Below are positions 18,097-27,780 of a stretch of DNA of 64,000 nucleotides, in pieces; positions within the stretch are counted from its first letter, which is position 1, and each line of letters starts with the position of its first letter. The position numbers and the translations under genes were made by a program. This DNA comes from Pseudomonadota bacterium (GTDB taxonomy: Bacteria; Pseudomonadota; Gammaproteobacteria; DASZBR01): positions 174,999 through 238,998 of the forward strand of contig JAJYDF010000002.1 in assembly GCA_021777765.1 (NCBI GenBank), in the 5' to 3' direction. The notes under the pieces were generated by a model that was not told where the DNA came from, did not search any database, and saw only the letters and a list, made by a program, of their open reading frames with translations.

Positions 18097-19506
18097 TTAT
18101 AAACCATTTAACATTTCACGCGCGGAATTTATATATCCCATTTGCTCAGCAGGTTGATTTTTAGCATTAATGCATTCTTCTGGATATTTATCAGGATGCC
18201 AAAATAACGACAACCTATTTAGCGAGCGTTTAATTTCTTTTTTATTGTGTTCTCGTTGTGGATCCAGTCGCGCTACTTTATATATCGTTTTCAAACACTC
18301 ATCTTTTTGTGCTTTACATGATATTTCTTTTGAAAATAATTGTTTTTCGCTGTCATTTAATTGGATAGGAAGAAATTTTGCACATGTTTTTTCATCAAAA
18401 GAAGAGCCAGATGGTTTAGATGATTTACCATCAGTGTATTCATATTTATTAGATTGTTTATTATCATAAGATTTTTGTCTTTGATCGGATGAATAACTAT
18501 TTTGCTCCTTATTTTTCTGTTGAGAACCCTGCTTTGATTCTTGCTTATTATCTTTTTTTGACTGTGACGAATTTTGCTGTGTGTTATAAAAATAGCTTAA
18601 TCCAGAATAAAATGATTTCCCTAAATACGCACCCATACCAAATGTTGCATCTGACAAATACTGATTTAAACAAGACATAGTAATAGGATATTTTTGCAAA
18701 TAATTTGCATACCATGCAGGTGGCGTAATCTTTTCTCTTATTTTATTACAAAGCGATACAAAAGCGGTTCCACCTAAATATAAACTGACTAGCTGTGCAC
18801 CGCTCCCCTTTAAATAATCAAGTCCTAGATTGAGACCAAGACCTAACCACCATTGCAAAGAGGGAAGATAATGTAAATAGTCGTGTAAATATTCATTTAT
18901 ATAAGATAAATAGATTTCGTCCAGATGAGTTAACGACACCACTGATTGAATTATTTTTCCTGAAAAATAAACAGATAATGGAGATGATGGATCAGATAAA
19001 ATTGCTTCATAAATTGCGATAGATAATATTACTGCTAATGAATTTACTATGTGATTTGAGTTTCTACCTAAGTTAATGCCAAAAAGTTCTTGCAACATTA
19101 AATGAAGTTGATGTGGCCGCTCATAATAATAACTATTACGCCATAATTGATATAAATATTCAGAATGCGTTTGCTCTAAGCCGTTGCCTAATCGCGCTCG
19201 GATTAATTCACATGCACGCCTTACATTTTCCTGTTGTATCGCACGTTCAACAAATTCTTTAGCAATTTCTTCGTTAATTAATTTAAATATTCTTCCTGTC
19301 TCGCGATTATCAGTCGTCGCTGTATAATTGTTCAATGCGCTAATTAACTTCAAGAGATCATTTTCAGACACATTACCAACAGGAAATTCATTGACAATGT
19401 TCGCAATATTTCTCAATTCATCAGACCGACCATTCCTAAAACCCAATGTCCTTAATACACCCGGATTATATTCTGCTAATAATTTTAATAATTTTTCTTT
19501 GGTCAT
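18097..19506 (-). CDS. Unknown protein with a C-terminal J domain (candidate effector or Hsp70 co-chaperone)
   Basis: A 469-residue protein. Residues 1-120 are helical and charged. The middle part (about 130-290) has hydrophobic segments such as NSLAVILSIAIYEAIL and GGTAFVSLC that could associate with a membrane. A 60-residue low-complexity Gln/Ser/Lys linker follows. The last 65 residues form a divergent J domain with the diagnostic HPD tripeptide at 437-439 (LFWHPDKYP). J domains stimulate Hsp70 ATPases. In most co-chaperones the domain is N-terminal. The N-terminal part is unrecognised. The start lies 9 bases after the gcvPB stop, so it may be transcribed with gcvPB. Confidence 0.65.
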   Translation of the reverse strand: MTKEKLLKLLAEYNPGVLRTLGFRNGRSDELRNIANIVNEFPVGNVSENDLLKLISALNNYTATTDNRETGRIFKLINEEIAKEFVERAIQQENVRRACELIRARLGNGLEQTHSEYLYQLWRNSYYYERPHQLHLMLQELFGINLGRNSNHIVNSLAVILSIAIYEAILSDPSSPLSVYFSGKIIQSVVSLTHLDEIYLSYINEYLHDYLHYLPSLQWWLGLGLNLGLDYLKGSGAQLVSLYLGGTAFVSLCNKIREKITPPAWYANYLQKYPITMSCLNQYLSDATFGMGAYLGKSFYSGLSYFYNTQQNSSQSKKDNKQESKQGSQQKNKEQNSYSSDQRQKSYDNKQSNKYEYTDGKSSKPSGSSFDEKTCAKFLPIQLNDSEKQLFSKEISCKAQKDECLKTIYKVARLDPQREHNKKEIKRSLNRLSLFWHPDKYPEECINAKNQPAEQMGYINSAREMLNGL

Positions 19507-19515
19507 AATTCAAAT

Positions 19516-20967
19516 TTATTCTTTCTCCCACACTAAATCCAATTCACGAGCAGCTTTAACATCATCTAAACGCGTTACTGGCAACGTGTGTGGCGCATTA
19601 TGTAATAAATCAGGATTTGTTTTGGCTTCTGCAAGAATTTGTATTAATGCGTCAACGAAACCATCTAATTCCTGTTTCGTTTCTGTTTCAGTCGGTTCAA
19701 TTAATAAACATTCAGGAACTAATAAAGGAAAATAAGTGGTTGGCGCATGATAACCATAATCTAATAAGCGTTTTGCAATATCCATCGCATTAACACCATA
19801 TTGTTTTACCTGAGGTGAAATGGTCACAATAAATTCATGACTGGCACGACGCTGTGGATAAGCCAAAGTAAATCCTGCTTCACGTAACCGACACATTAAA
19901 TAATTGGCATTTAATGCAGCGAATGTACTGACTCTTTGCAATCCTTCGCGCCCCAAAATGCGAATATAATTATAAGCACGTAATAAAATGCCGGCGTTAC
20001 CCATAAATGCAGATAAGCGACCAATAGTTTGTGGACAATCTGTTTCAGTGAGCCAACGATATTGATTATTTTCAAATGTCACCATCGGAATGGGTAAAAA
20101 CGGCAATAATTTTTCATTCACAGCAACAGGACCAGAACCTGGACCGCCACCACCATGTGGCGTGGCAAATGTTTTATGCAAATTCATATGCATCACATCA
20201 AATCCCATATCGCCCGGTCGCACTTTTCCTAATATGGCATTTAAATTAGCGCCGTCATAATAAAGCAATCCGCCAGCAGCATGCACAATTCGTTGCATTT
20301 CTTGAATATTTCTTTCGAAAACGCCGAGTGTTGAGGGATTCGTTAACATAATGCCGGCGGTCTGTGGCCCCACTGCGGCTTTTAATGCTTCGAGATCTAA
20401 ATCTCCATTTTTATTTGTTGGAATTTCACGAATTTTATAACCACACATCACAGCTGAAGCAGGATTAGTACCATGTGCAGCATCTGGGATTAAAAATTCA
20501 GTACGCGCTACATCACCACGTGATAAATGATAAGCTCTTATCATCGCTACACCAGCAAATTCACCTTGGGCCCCCGCCATAGGTGTTAGCGATACACCAC
20601 GCATACCGGTCATTTCTTTGAGCATTTCTTGTAATTCATACACGCAACTCATAAATCCTTGGCTGTGGCTTTCGGGTGCATAGGGATGTTGATGTAAAAA
20701 ACCGGATAACATTGCATATTGGCGTACACCACGAGGATTGTATTTCATGGTGCAAGAACCTAATGGATAAAATTGTGTATCAATTGAGAAATTACGTTGT
20801 GACAATTTAGTGTAATGTCTAACCACTTGCAATTCTGAAACTTCAGGCATCAGTGGAATAGTTGTTCGTAAATAATTTGCTGGAATATCGGAAATATCTG
20901 CTAATTGATGTGGTGCTTGCGCCGTCGCGCGTCTTGATTGAGAACTGTGTTCGAATATTAATTGCAT
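19516..20967 (-). CDS. gcvPB: Glycine dehydrogenase (decarboxylating) subunit 2
   Basis: C-terminal half of the split P-protein of the glycine cleavage system, 483 residues. It binds pyridoxal phosphate and, with subunit 1, decarboxylates glycine and passes the aminomethyl group to the lipoyl arm of GcvH. The PLP lysine is Lys265 in [19 protein letters not shown]. The substrate-site segments [15 protein letters not shown] and [11 protein letters not shown] are also clear. A good ribosome site (AAGGA) precedes the start. Usually it follows gcvPA directly. Here gcvPA lies about 6.9 kb upstream on the same strand, so it needs its own promoter or a very long transcript. Confidence 0.95.
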   Translation of the reverse strand: MQLIFEHSSQSRRATAQAPHQLADISDIPANYLRTTIPLMPEVSELQVVRHYTKLSQRNFSIDTQFYPLGSCTMKYNPRGVRQYAMLSGFLHQHPYAPESHSQGFMSCVYELQEMLKEMTGMRGVSLTPMAGAQGEFAGVAMIRAYHLSRGDVARTEFLIPDAAHGTNPASAVMCGYKIREIPTNKNGDLDLEALKAAVGPQTAGIMLTNPSTLGVFERNIQEMQRIVHAAGGLLYYDGANLNAILGKVRPGDMGFDVMHMNLHKTFATPHGGGGPGSGPVAVNEKLLPFLPIPMVTFENNQYRWLTETDCPQTIGRLSAFMGNAGILLRAYNYIRILGREGLQRVSTFAALNANYLMCRLREAGFTLAYPQRRASHEFIVTISPQVKQYGVNAMDIAKRLLDYGYHAPTTYFPLLVPECLLIEPTETETKQELDGFVDALIQILAEAKTNPDLLHNAPHTLPVTRLDDVKAARELDLVWEKE

Positions 20968-21115
20968 TTTAGTTCCTTAAGAGGCAGGGGTATACCAAAA
21001 AGACATATAATATACCAAATTTATAAAGATTTAAGGATTTGATAATCTTTCCTTATCGCCGAATTGCCTGTGAAATTACGCACGTCATCGTTAAATTTAC
21101 AGGAAATATAGAGTT

Positions 21116-21265
21116 ATGTTGCAGGACGAAGAGAAATGACGTCATTTAGAGCAGTTGTTACCACCTAAATCCAAAAAAATTGTTTTAATAACATTAGCAC
21201 GCCAAACAGGGAAGACCACTTTAGTCAAAAATTTCTATCCAGATTACCTTTTAAGTAATAACTAA
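21116..21265 (+). pseudogene. Remnant of a DUF4143-type AAA ATPase N-terminus
   Basis: Translation from the ATG at 21116 gives MLQDEEK, an in-frame TGA, then RHLEQLLPPKSKKIVLITLA followed by RQTGKTTLVKNFYPDYLL and a stop. The arrangement of a short N-terminal helix followed by a Walker A (ARQTGKTTL) is that of the ATPase family encoded intact at 21400. The remnant has an internal stop and lacks everything after the Walker A region. It is therefore a decayed second copy or relative. Confidence 0.6.
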
Positions 21266-21399
21266 AACCTCATCAATCTGTTATAAAAAACGTCGATTGC
21301 GCACAAAATGCCATGGTAAAACGTCTTGCTAATGTCGTTTAAGCATGGCATTATTGACCAGAACGCTCAATCAATTGAATTGCTATAGAGTTTGCTTAG

Positions 21400-22593
21400 A
21401 TGCCGCATTTTAGAAATCGCTTTGCGATACCCATTATCGATAAGTTAGCCAAGTTATGGCCTGTTATCGGGATTATTGGTTTACGGCAATCTGGCAAAAC
21501 AACGCTGATGAAAAACATTCTAGGCATTGAACACATTACAACATTTGATGATATTGCTGTTCGTGAAGAAGCAATACGATCACCGAAAACATTTTTGGAA
21601 AAATTAAATCATCCTGTTGTATTAGATGAAGTACAAAAAGCGCCGCCAATTTTTGATGAAATTAAATTAAGAGTTGATCAACAAAGGGTTCCTGGCTCTT
21701 ATTATATTACCGGATCAACTTCTTTTTCTAATAAAATTGGTATCGGCGAAAGCTTAACAGGACGGATTGGTTTAATAGAATTATTTCCCATGTCGCTAGC
21801 TGAATTAAATAATAAAGAGTTTAGAAAAATTACTCATTTATCTGAACCCATAATTCAACACCAATTCAAACCCAGATTCGAATCAGCTGTATTAAGTCGT
21901 GCCGCTACTTTAGGAGGAATGCCAATTCCTGCTTTTTTACGTGAATCCGATCAACGCGAATTATATTGGCGTTCTTGGCTTGATACTACAATTCATCGTG
22001 ACCTTGCTCGTTTTTTTCAAAGAGGGTTTGATCCAGATTTTGCATTTAGTATTCTTGAAAGAATTGCTACAACATTACGCAATGCTGAATTACCTACCTT
22101 AAAACATTTTTCTGGTTCAGCAAGAAAAACCAGAAATTATTTAAATGCCATGGAAGAAATCTTTTTACTGCGGAAAATTAAATGCCATCCACAAGGGCTT
22201 GGAAAAGAAATATGGTTATTAAAAGATTCTGGCCTTGCTGCATATTTAATGGGTTCCGTTTTAGGAGAAGAAAATACATTAAGTTTAGTTCGTCATTTCA
22301 TTTGGAATGAAATAGATATTCAAGCTGAATATCAAGGTAAACGTTTATTAAGGCAGTATTATAAATCAGGACAAGGATCACCTATTGATTTAATCATAAA
22401 TGATATTCCCTTCAGAATTGTACCAAATGTAACATCCATTACGCAGCGTTTAAGTTGGGAAGAAAGGCCATTAATAGGCGCAATGAAAAAATTAGATTCA
22501 AAATTTGGATATTTAATTGCGCCTATAGATAAAGCTGAATTACCACCCAGGAAAGGCGGCATTGGAATTTTACCCTGGACTACTTGGAGTTAA
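21400..22593 (+). CDS. AAA ATPase with DUF4143 domain
   Basis: A 397-residue P-loop ATPase of the AAA_14/DUF4143 family. Walker A is GLRQSGKTT (27-35) and Walker B is HPVVLDEVQK (71-80). A sensor-like TGSTSFS lies near 110. The C-terminal half carries the DUF4143 nuclease-like fold (DLARFFQRGF, TLKHFSGSARKTRNYL, LLKDSGLAAYLMGS). Family members are widespread in bacteria and archaea, often in mobile or variable regions, and have no settled function. No strong ribosome site is visible before the ATG at 21400. It lies in the segment separating gcvPA from gcvPB and is next to a PIN-like gene. Confidence 0.85.
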   Translation: MPHFRNRFAIPIIDKLAKLWPVIGIIGLRQSGKTTLMKNILGIEHITTFDDIAVREEAIRSPKTFLEKLNHPVVLDEVQKAPPIFDEIKLRVDQQRVPGSYYITGSTSFSNKIGIGESLTGRIGLIELFPMSLAELNNKEFRKITHLSEPIIQHQFKPRFESAVLSRAATLGGMPIPAFLRESDQRELYWRSWLDTTIHRDLARFFQRGFDPDFAFSILERIATTLRNAELPTLKHFSGSARKTRNYLNAMEEIFLLRKIKCHPQGLGKEIWLLKDSGLAAYLMGSVLGEENTLSLVRHFIWNEIDIQAEYQGKRLLRQYYKSGQGSPIDLIINDIPFRIVPNVTSITQRLSWEERPLIGAMKKLDSKFGYLIAPIDKAELPPRKGGIGILPWTTWS

Positions 22594-22723
22594 CTAATAA
22601 GCATTTATATTTCATAGTTTTTTAACTTCCTCTCAATAATATCCATTCCCACTTTATTTTCTTTTTACTCATAAAGTCTATACTTAGATATATTACGAGA
22701 ATAGGAAAAAAAGATAGGGAATT

Positions 22724-23648
22724 ACTCAATAAAAATAAAACTATATTCTTAGATACTTGTTATCTTTTGATGTGGTCAAGAAATAAATTACCCACAATAG
22801 AAGACGTTGATTTTTTAGAAAAATTAAAGAATTCAGGTTATTCATTTATTTTTACATTCTTTAACCTAATTGAAGCTGTTCAATATGAAAATATGCGCAA
22901 AGTCAGCGAGACAGCAAATTTTATGGAAAATCTCAATTATCAATGGATTTTAACCTCGCATGAAAGAAAAATTCTAGAAATCAATAATATTAAATGCCAG
23001 TTATTACATAATAAAAATATTCTATCAGATGAATTTCCGTTTACAAAAGATTTTACAAAATTAATCATGCCTACAGCTGATGCTGTTATTCTCAATGATT
23101 TCATTAGAGCGAAGTCTATCTTAGAAAAAATAAATATTTTAAAACAATTTCGTGGCATGGATATGAGAAATGAAAATTTAGCAAGAATATTACCAATTTG
23201 GATGGACCAAAACAAAAATGCACAAAAACAACACCCAACTGGACAAATGCATAAAGAAGCTGTGAAAACGCTTTATAATAATAAACTGGCAGAATTGATT
23301 ATTTCTAATCCTAACAAAATTCAAATTGAACCTAATAAGCTAGAACAACTGCTTACTCATATCAAAGAAAATAATGTCAGCATACCCTCATTTACTATTC
23401 AATTTTATATTGAACATGAAATGCTGCGTAACACGAATATGAAATGGGAATCAAATGATATAGCAGATTTAGAGCAAAGCACTGTGATACCATACACAGC
23501 TCTAACTGTTTTAGACAAAAATTTTTATTCATTTGTAAAACAAACAATTAGAAAATATCCTCAACTGTATAATGATAAAAACCATCTTGTTGCAGGCTCT
23601 ATTAAAGAGCTTCGAAATAACTATCGCAAATTTAATAAAAACAAATGA
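22724..23648 (+). CDS. PIN-like domain protein lacking an obvious start codon
   Basis: The recognisable frame runs from about 22724. It reads KTIFLDTCYLLMWSRN at its beginning and, near the C-terminus, NDIADLEQSTVIPYTALTVLDKN. The early Asp after a hydrophobic strand and the late acidic/PYxxxxVLD pattern are those of PIN-type ribonucleases. The first ATG in frame (22767) would cut off the first strand with its catalytic Asp. No ATG, GTG or TTG exists in this frame between the preceding gene and 22764. So it uses a rare start (an in-frame ATA lies near 22703) or its 5' end has decayed. It may pair with the ATPase upstream. The PIN call is a motif judgement. Confidence 0.5.
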
Positions 23649-23982
23649 TATAGACTTATGCTAATTTCATATTAAGAATAATTTTAAATATATGAAAACC
23701 TACGCTAGATATATTAGGTAACTTGAAATTCTATCAGCTTCTTTTAAATATATTTTTAAAATCCAATCGGTATTGCGTTAATTTATGATGAGATAAATTC
23801 TAATAATATTGTGATTTTCACAGTAAAAATCTGCATACTACCTTTAAATTTACAAGATGTTAATCAGCAATAAATTGCTATTCCCATATTTAAAAAATAT
23901 CAATATGGGGATAGTTTCATGTGTAATAATATAACTTTATAAAAACCATGCTATCTTAAATAAATTAAATATTTTAAATTTG
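23649..23982. other. Gene-free stretch downstream of the PIN-like gene
   Basis: Very AT-rich sequence with stops in all frames. A weak inverted pair (ATCAATATGGGG region near 23908) is visible but no clear terminator or promoter. Nothing else is supported. Confidence 0.4.
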
Positions 23983-24188
23983 TTATTCAACCTGAGGAAG
24001 AACAGAAGAATGATGATCAACAATTAACCACACATTGGGTGTGTAGGCATAAACGAATGTATATTGTGCTAGAACAACGACTTGCTTAACATGATCAACA
24101 TATGAAATATATAAAGCCCTGAATTAATTGCAGTATCACCATAAGGATGGATGTGTTCTTTATTAAATTTCTATTAAATCTTAATTTG
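23983..24188 (-). pseudogene. Decayed C-terminal copy of the NTF2-like gene at 26015
   Basis: The minus strand reads KEHIHPYGDTAINSGLY, then after a one-base deletion continues as SYVDHVKQVVVLAQYTF and ends WLIVDHHSSVLPQ and a stop. This aligns along its length with the C-terminal half of the intact secreted NTF2-like protein encoded at 26015-26458 (KEHIRLYGDTAINSGLY, SYVDHGKQVVVPARYTF, WLIVDHHSSVLPQ). The N-terminal half is absent and the frame is broken, so this is a pseudogene produced by a past duplication. Confidence 0.85.
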
Positions 24189-24448
24189 CGGTTTTTTTAA
24201 TAAGTTGAGCGCGCCAGCCCGAAAAAGCATTTAATATAAAATTTCTATCATAATTTTCTCTATACAATTTGATTTGATGTAAAATCACGATAAAACCGGA
24301 TAATAACCAAAATGAATTGAACCAAAAATATTGGATAGAATAGCGATATAGGAATGCCTAATTGTATAGCATAGCAATATAAATGGCTAATTATTAGAAA
24401 AACTTATTAGCTAAAAATATTCCAATTAGGCTCCAAAGTAATTTTTAT
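24189..24448. other. Gene-free spacer
   Basis: AT-rich sequence between the NTF2-like remnant and the broken pentapeptide-type gene. No reading frame, terminator or repeat could be supported. Confidence 0.4.
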
Positions 24449-25603
24449 TTACGCTTTTCTGAAATTCCACCTTAAAGTTAGAACTAGTACAGCCGTGATT
24501 ATAATTGTCAAAAGAGTCTTGGTTGCACCAATTAATTTTAATCCATAAGAAATTAAACTGTCAGCCCACTTAGCAAATGGTATAATCATTTGTCCCAATG
24601 AGAGCATTATCGGGATTTTTAAATGCTCAAAGAAATTGATTAAACAAACAGAGACGCCAGCGATATTATGAGAATAACAAGATTTATCACTCATATAATT
24701 ACCAATAAATGCGTATAAAAATGTATACGTGATAAATATTACAACTAAACAAATAAGTGGTCTTTTTATATTTTGTCCGTACAGTGATACCCATCTATAG
24801 CTTCTACTGAAAAGCCTATAGGCAAATGGATTATTAGTATTTTTTTCTGCACAAGTTTTCATTAAATAATAATAATCACCTTGCTCTGCATACATGGCCC
24901 TATCTCTTGTCAAATTATAAAGCTCACGAAAATTTCTATGCTGAAATTCTAAAGCATACATAAGACCATATTTTTTACAATTAATTTCTTTTTTTATATT
25001 ATCTATCTTATATATTTTTATAAAAGTTGGCCAAAATTTAAATAACAATCTTTTCAAAAAATGAACCTTATAAGTATGCAGTAATTGTTCTTGCTGATAA
25101 TTAGCTTTAAGAGGTAAAATAATTTCGTTTTTACCAGTAGATAAATTGGTATTGAATATTGAAGGGCAGAGTAGAAAAATTGAATTACTCAAATCTAACA
25201 AATTGACCGTTGAATCATCAAGACGCAATATTAATTTACAGTCATTCCCATTAAATGCAAATTTTTTTATTTTACATTCTGTGAGATGAACACCGTAATT
25301 TTCGTAATCAAAACGCGGGAAAGAAATCGGACTCGCAAGATAGGATTTATTAATTATTAGATCTAATAATTCACATCTTATAAATTGGACTCTGCATTTG
25401 ATGTTACTATGGAAACAGTAAGTATAGCTTATATTACATTTCTCTAAACACAATCCCCCTCGAATTGTAGAATAACTTAAATCTAAGCTATGCATATTAC
25501 AATTACTAAATGATATATTCCATAGATATGCTCCTTCAAATGATAAATTCTTATGTATATTTTCAATATGTACTTTACAAACCGAAATAAAATAAAACAA
25601 CAA
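24449..25603 (-). pseudogene. Pentapeptide-repeat-like membrane protein, C-terminal part of a frameshifted gene
   Basis: Up to 384 residues. The first 180 have an irregular pentapeptide-repeat look (NLSFEGAYLWNISFSNCNMHSLDLSYS, quoted here across short repeats) with beta-helix-type spacing. A helical segment HRNFRELYNLTRDRAMYAEQ follows, then FSRSYRWVSLYGQNIKRPL. Three or so membrane helices are at the end. The YGQ-x-KRPL element before membrane helices recurs in pentapeptide-repeat membrane proteins. No proper start exists; the frame is entered from a TTG inside the preceding reading frame. The natural N-terminus is encoded in another frame at 25483-25845, so the gene is broken by a frameshift near 25600. 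Confidence 0.6.
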
Positions 25604-25845
25604 GTATTATTACTTAATTCATTTTTCAGCTCATCTCTTGCTAAAGAATCTAAGCTTTGATCTTTCTTTTTTTCAGAAAACGGTAAATGCAAAATACAAA
25701 AATACTCACTTTTATATTCATATTTCGGGGGTAGTCGTGATGCGAATTGACAATAAAATCTTGATTGATGATTAAGCATGGCTGATTGTATGCATTTATC
25801 ATCTCTTAACTCATTAGCAACTACAGCACAATTTTTATGTTCCAT
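25483..25845 (-). pseudogene. N-terminal part of the frameshifted pentapeptide-type gene
   Basis: Starting at the ATG at 25845 (preceded by AAGGAA; another ATG lies at 25863), the frame reads MEHKNCAVVANELRDDKCIQ and includes FCILHLPFSEKKKD. This Cys-x-x-His-x-Pro...Lys-Lys pattern is typical just before the pentapeptide domain in related proteins. Downstream of NNTCCFIL the frame changes to unlikely sequence, while the -1 frame continues with pentapeptide-like residues. A single-base change in the T-rich stretch around 25595-25605 would join the two parts. No classical slippery heptamer is seen, so mutation is more likely than programmed frameshifting. Confidence 0.55.
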
Positions 25846-26014
25846 TCTTTGATTCCTTTTCATGGACTAGGAAAACCTGAATTTGAACTAGTTTATAGCC
25901 TACAATATTCCTGATTAACAATTTATCAATATCGTTTCATGATAAATGTGTATCCGATCTCTTTTTCCATTTATCATGAAAACTTATTAATTGAAAATGA
26001 TTTGCATCGTTGAT

Positions 26015-26458
26015 TTAGCGATTTTGTTGCGGCAAAACCGAAGAATGATGATCAACTATTAGCCAACCGGCCGGAGTATAGGTATAAACAAATGTATATC
26101 GGGCTGGAACAACGACTTGTTTACCATGATCAACATATGAAAATGTATATAACCCTGAATTAATTGCTGTGTCACCATAAAGACGGATGTGTTCTTTATT
26201 AAAATTTACTTTTAAATCTTGATTAGCTGCTAATTTGACAAAATATTTATAAATATCTTTTTTATTGTCTAACATATTTTGAAATGTTGCATATAGATAA
26301 GCATGTGAATCATATAATGCGGTTATTTGTTGTGCATTTCGTGCATCTACCGCATTAGCCCATGTTTGGCCGGCTTGCATCACACCCGCTGCTGAAGGTG
26401 CTGCAAATGTTAAAGAGGTATATAAAAATAAAATCAATCCCATAATTATTCTGTTCAC
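26015..26458 (-). CDS. Secreted NTF2-like (SgcJ/DUF4440-type) protein
   Basis: A 147-residue exported protein. Start chosen at the GTG at 26458 because AGGAGA precedes it at ideal spacing and it gives a clean signal peptide (MNRIIMGLILFLYTSLTFA). The mature part is an NTF2-like cone fold, as in SgcJ/CaMKII-association-type proteins: GQTWANAVDARNAQQITALY, DKKDIYKYF-like helix, YGDTAINSGLYTFSYVDHGK and GWLIVDHHSSVLPQ. Such domains bind small ligands or mediate oligomerisation. The ligand is unknown. A broken copy of its 3' half lies at 23983-24188. Confidence 0.75.
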   Translation of the reverse strand: MNRIIMGLILFLYTSLTFAAPSAAGVMQAGQTWANAVDARNAQQITALYDSHAYLYATFQNMLDNKKDIYKYFVKLAANQDLKVNFNKEHIRLYGDTAINSGLYTFSYVDHGKQVVVPARYTFVYTYTPAGWLIVDHHSSVLPQQNR

Positions 26459-26532
26459 TGCGTTTCTCCTTGTGATCAATAAAATATAACCATACTAGTA
26501 TACGCAATACATTATCTATTTAAAAATGATAA

Positions 26533-27111
26533 TTATTTTATTCTCAAATTTTCATCAGCGCTTTCGGTGGGATTGTCTGGAGAGGAGGGTAACGGTTTAT
26601 AACCATTTGGCGGTGAGAACAACATGGCTCGGCATTGCTTAAACCATTGTTTAAATGGAAAACAACTCGACGAGCTATCTTGTTTATCTTCCACACTTAA
26701 TACTGTGGTGTCTTTTACGACATCTGCTTTTTGAGAGGGTATTTCAATAGTATTTTTTAATTGATCAATTATTTGCCATATATTTGTTTGAAAATCTGCC
26801 ATTTTTTGTTGTTCTTTTGCTAAATGTTTCTTATCTAAAATTGCATCAACTGGAAAATCATCAGGCAACTCCAGAGTAAGGGAATAACTTAAATTCTCTA
26901 TTTTTTTTACATCATCAATGACAAAATATCGGTACTCTCTTAATGATCTTTTTAGATTGGCATAAAATTCATTGCTATATTGAGGATAATCTGGATAATT
27001 TTTGATAATTTTATAGATAGTCTCATGCGGAAATCCTTCGTTTAGACGCATTTCAGGTATTTTATGCAAAAATTCACCGAGATGTTCTTTTTTAAAAAAC
27101 ACTAAATACAT
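26533..27111 (-). CDS. Hypothetical protein with a proline/serine-rich tail
   Basis: A 192-residue soluble protein that I do not recognise. Residues 1-130 are charged and mixed alpha/beta (FFKKEHLGEFLHKIPEMRL, VIDDVKKIENLSYSLTLELP). The last 40 are disordered (SPPNGYKPLPSSPDNPTESA). An AGGAGAA ribosome site precedes the ATG. The disordered Pro/Ser tail resembles those of the candidate effectors at 13000 and 14268. Secretion is only a possibility. Upstream of it, a divergent gene for a secreted protein starts at 27279. Confidence 0.55.
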   Translation of the reverse strand: MYLVFFKKEHLGEFLHKIPEMRLNEGFPHETIYKIIKNYPDYPQYSNEFYANLKRSLREYRYFVIDDVKKIENLSYSLTLELPDDFPVDAILDKKHLAKEQQKMADFQTNIWQIIDQLKNTIEIPSQKADVVKDTTVLSVEDKQDSSSSCFPFKQWFKQCRAMLFSPPNGYKPLPSSPDNPTESADENLRIK

Positions 27112-27278
27112 AATTATTCTCCTATTTTATAATAATTTTAAAGGTGCTTATTATATCTTATTTTTCTTAAAATAGTTTTAAGATACAAAATATAAATGAC
27201 ACTGATATTTATCTGATATATGATTGCTCCGCGTTAATTTTCGAAACCTGGTTTAATTATTTATATAAGGATTTTCAT

Positions 27279-27707
27279 ATGAAAAAGTTGATTTCAGCAA
27301 CCATCTTAACAGCATTAACGTTATTAAGTACCACAGCTCTTGCGGCAAAAAATTTTGTAGTAATACACCCAACCCTCACAAGTTCGGCAGACCCAGTCAG
27401 TGGTCTTTGGAACTCTATTGGTAAGCCGACCATCATTCCTTTTGAAATAATTAATGCGAACAATGTCAATATGGTAGTTCAAATTTCCTCTCTCTCTAAT
27501 GATCCAACCACTGGTTATTCATTAAGTTCATTTACAGTAAATTGTGGCTCAAAGGCAACACCTACACCTGTCACTGTTCCAGCTGGTGATAGCTTTGTAT
27601 GCAATACAAATACTAATGTAGTGATTACAACACTTGCGGATGGTAAATTATCAACGGCCACTGGCGCCTATAATTTAGTATTTTCTAATAATACCTCTGG
27701 AAATTAA
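27279..27707 (+). CDS. Small secreted protein of unknown function
   Basis: A 142-residue protein with a clear Sec signal peptide (MKKLISATILTALTLLSTTA, then LA). The mature part of about 120 residues is rich in Ser, Thr, Asn and Val. It contains two cysteines (VNCGSK, FVCNTN) about 25 residues apart, fit for a periplasmic disulfide. It looks all-beta. No family recognised. AAGGA precedes the start. A hairpin repeat follows about 50 bases after the stop. Confidence 0.65.
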   Translation: MKKLISATILTALTLLSTTALAAKNFVVIHPTLTSSADPVSGLWNSIGKPTIIPFEIINANNVNMVVQISSLSNDPTTGYSLSSFTVNCGSKATPTPVTVPAGDSFVCNTNTNVVITTLADGKLSTATGAYNLVFSNNTSGN

Positions 27708-27755
27708 TTAATCAATAATTTAATAATTAATCTGAATCATCTGTAAAAATATGGA

Positions 27756-27780
27756 ACCTTCTCCCATAAAGGGAGAAGGT
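27756..27780. repeat. Hairpin repeat of the CCTTCTCCC/GGGAGAAGG family
   Basis: Perfect 10-base inverted repeat (ACCTTCTCCC with its complement) around an ATAAA loop, located after the secreted-protein gene. It has no T run, so it is not a typical terminator. Related copies are at 29759-29803 and 60983-61005, and partial ones near 48243 and 63661. Confidence 0.6.

Noticed and set aside
25590..25610. Programmed ribosomal frameshift in the pentapeptide-type gene
   Set aside because: No X-XXY-YYZ slippery heptamer or stimulating hairpin was seen; a mutation is simpler.
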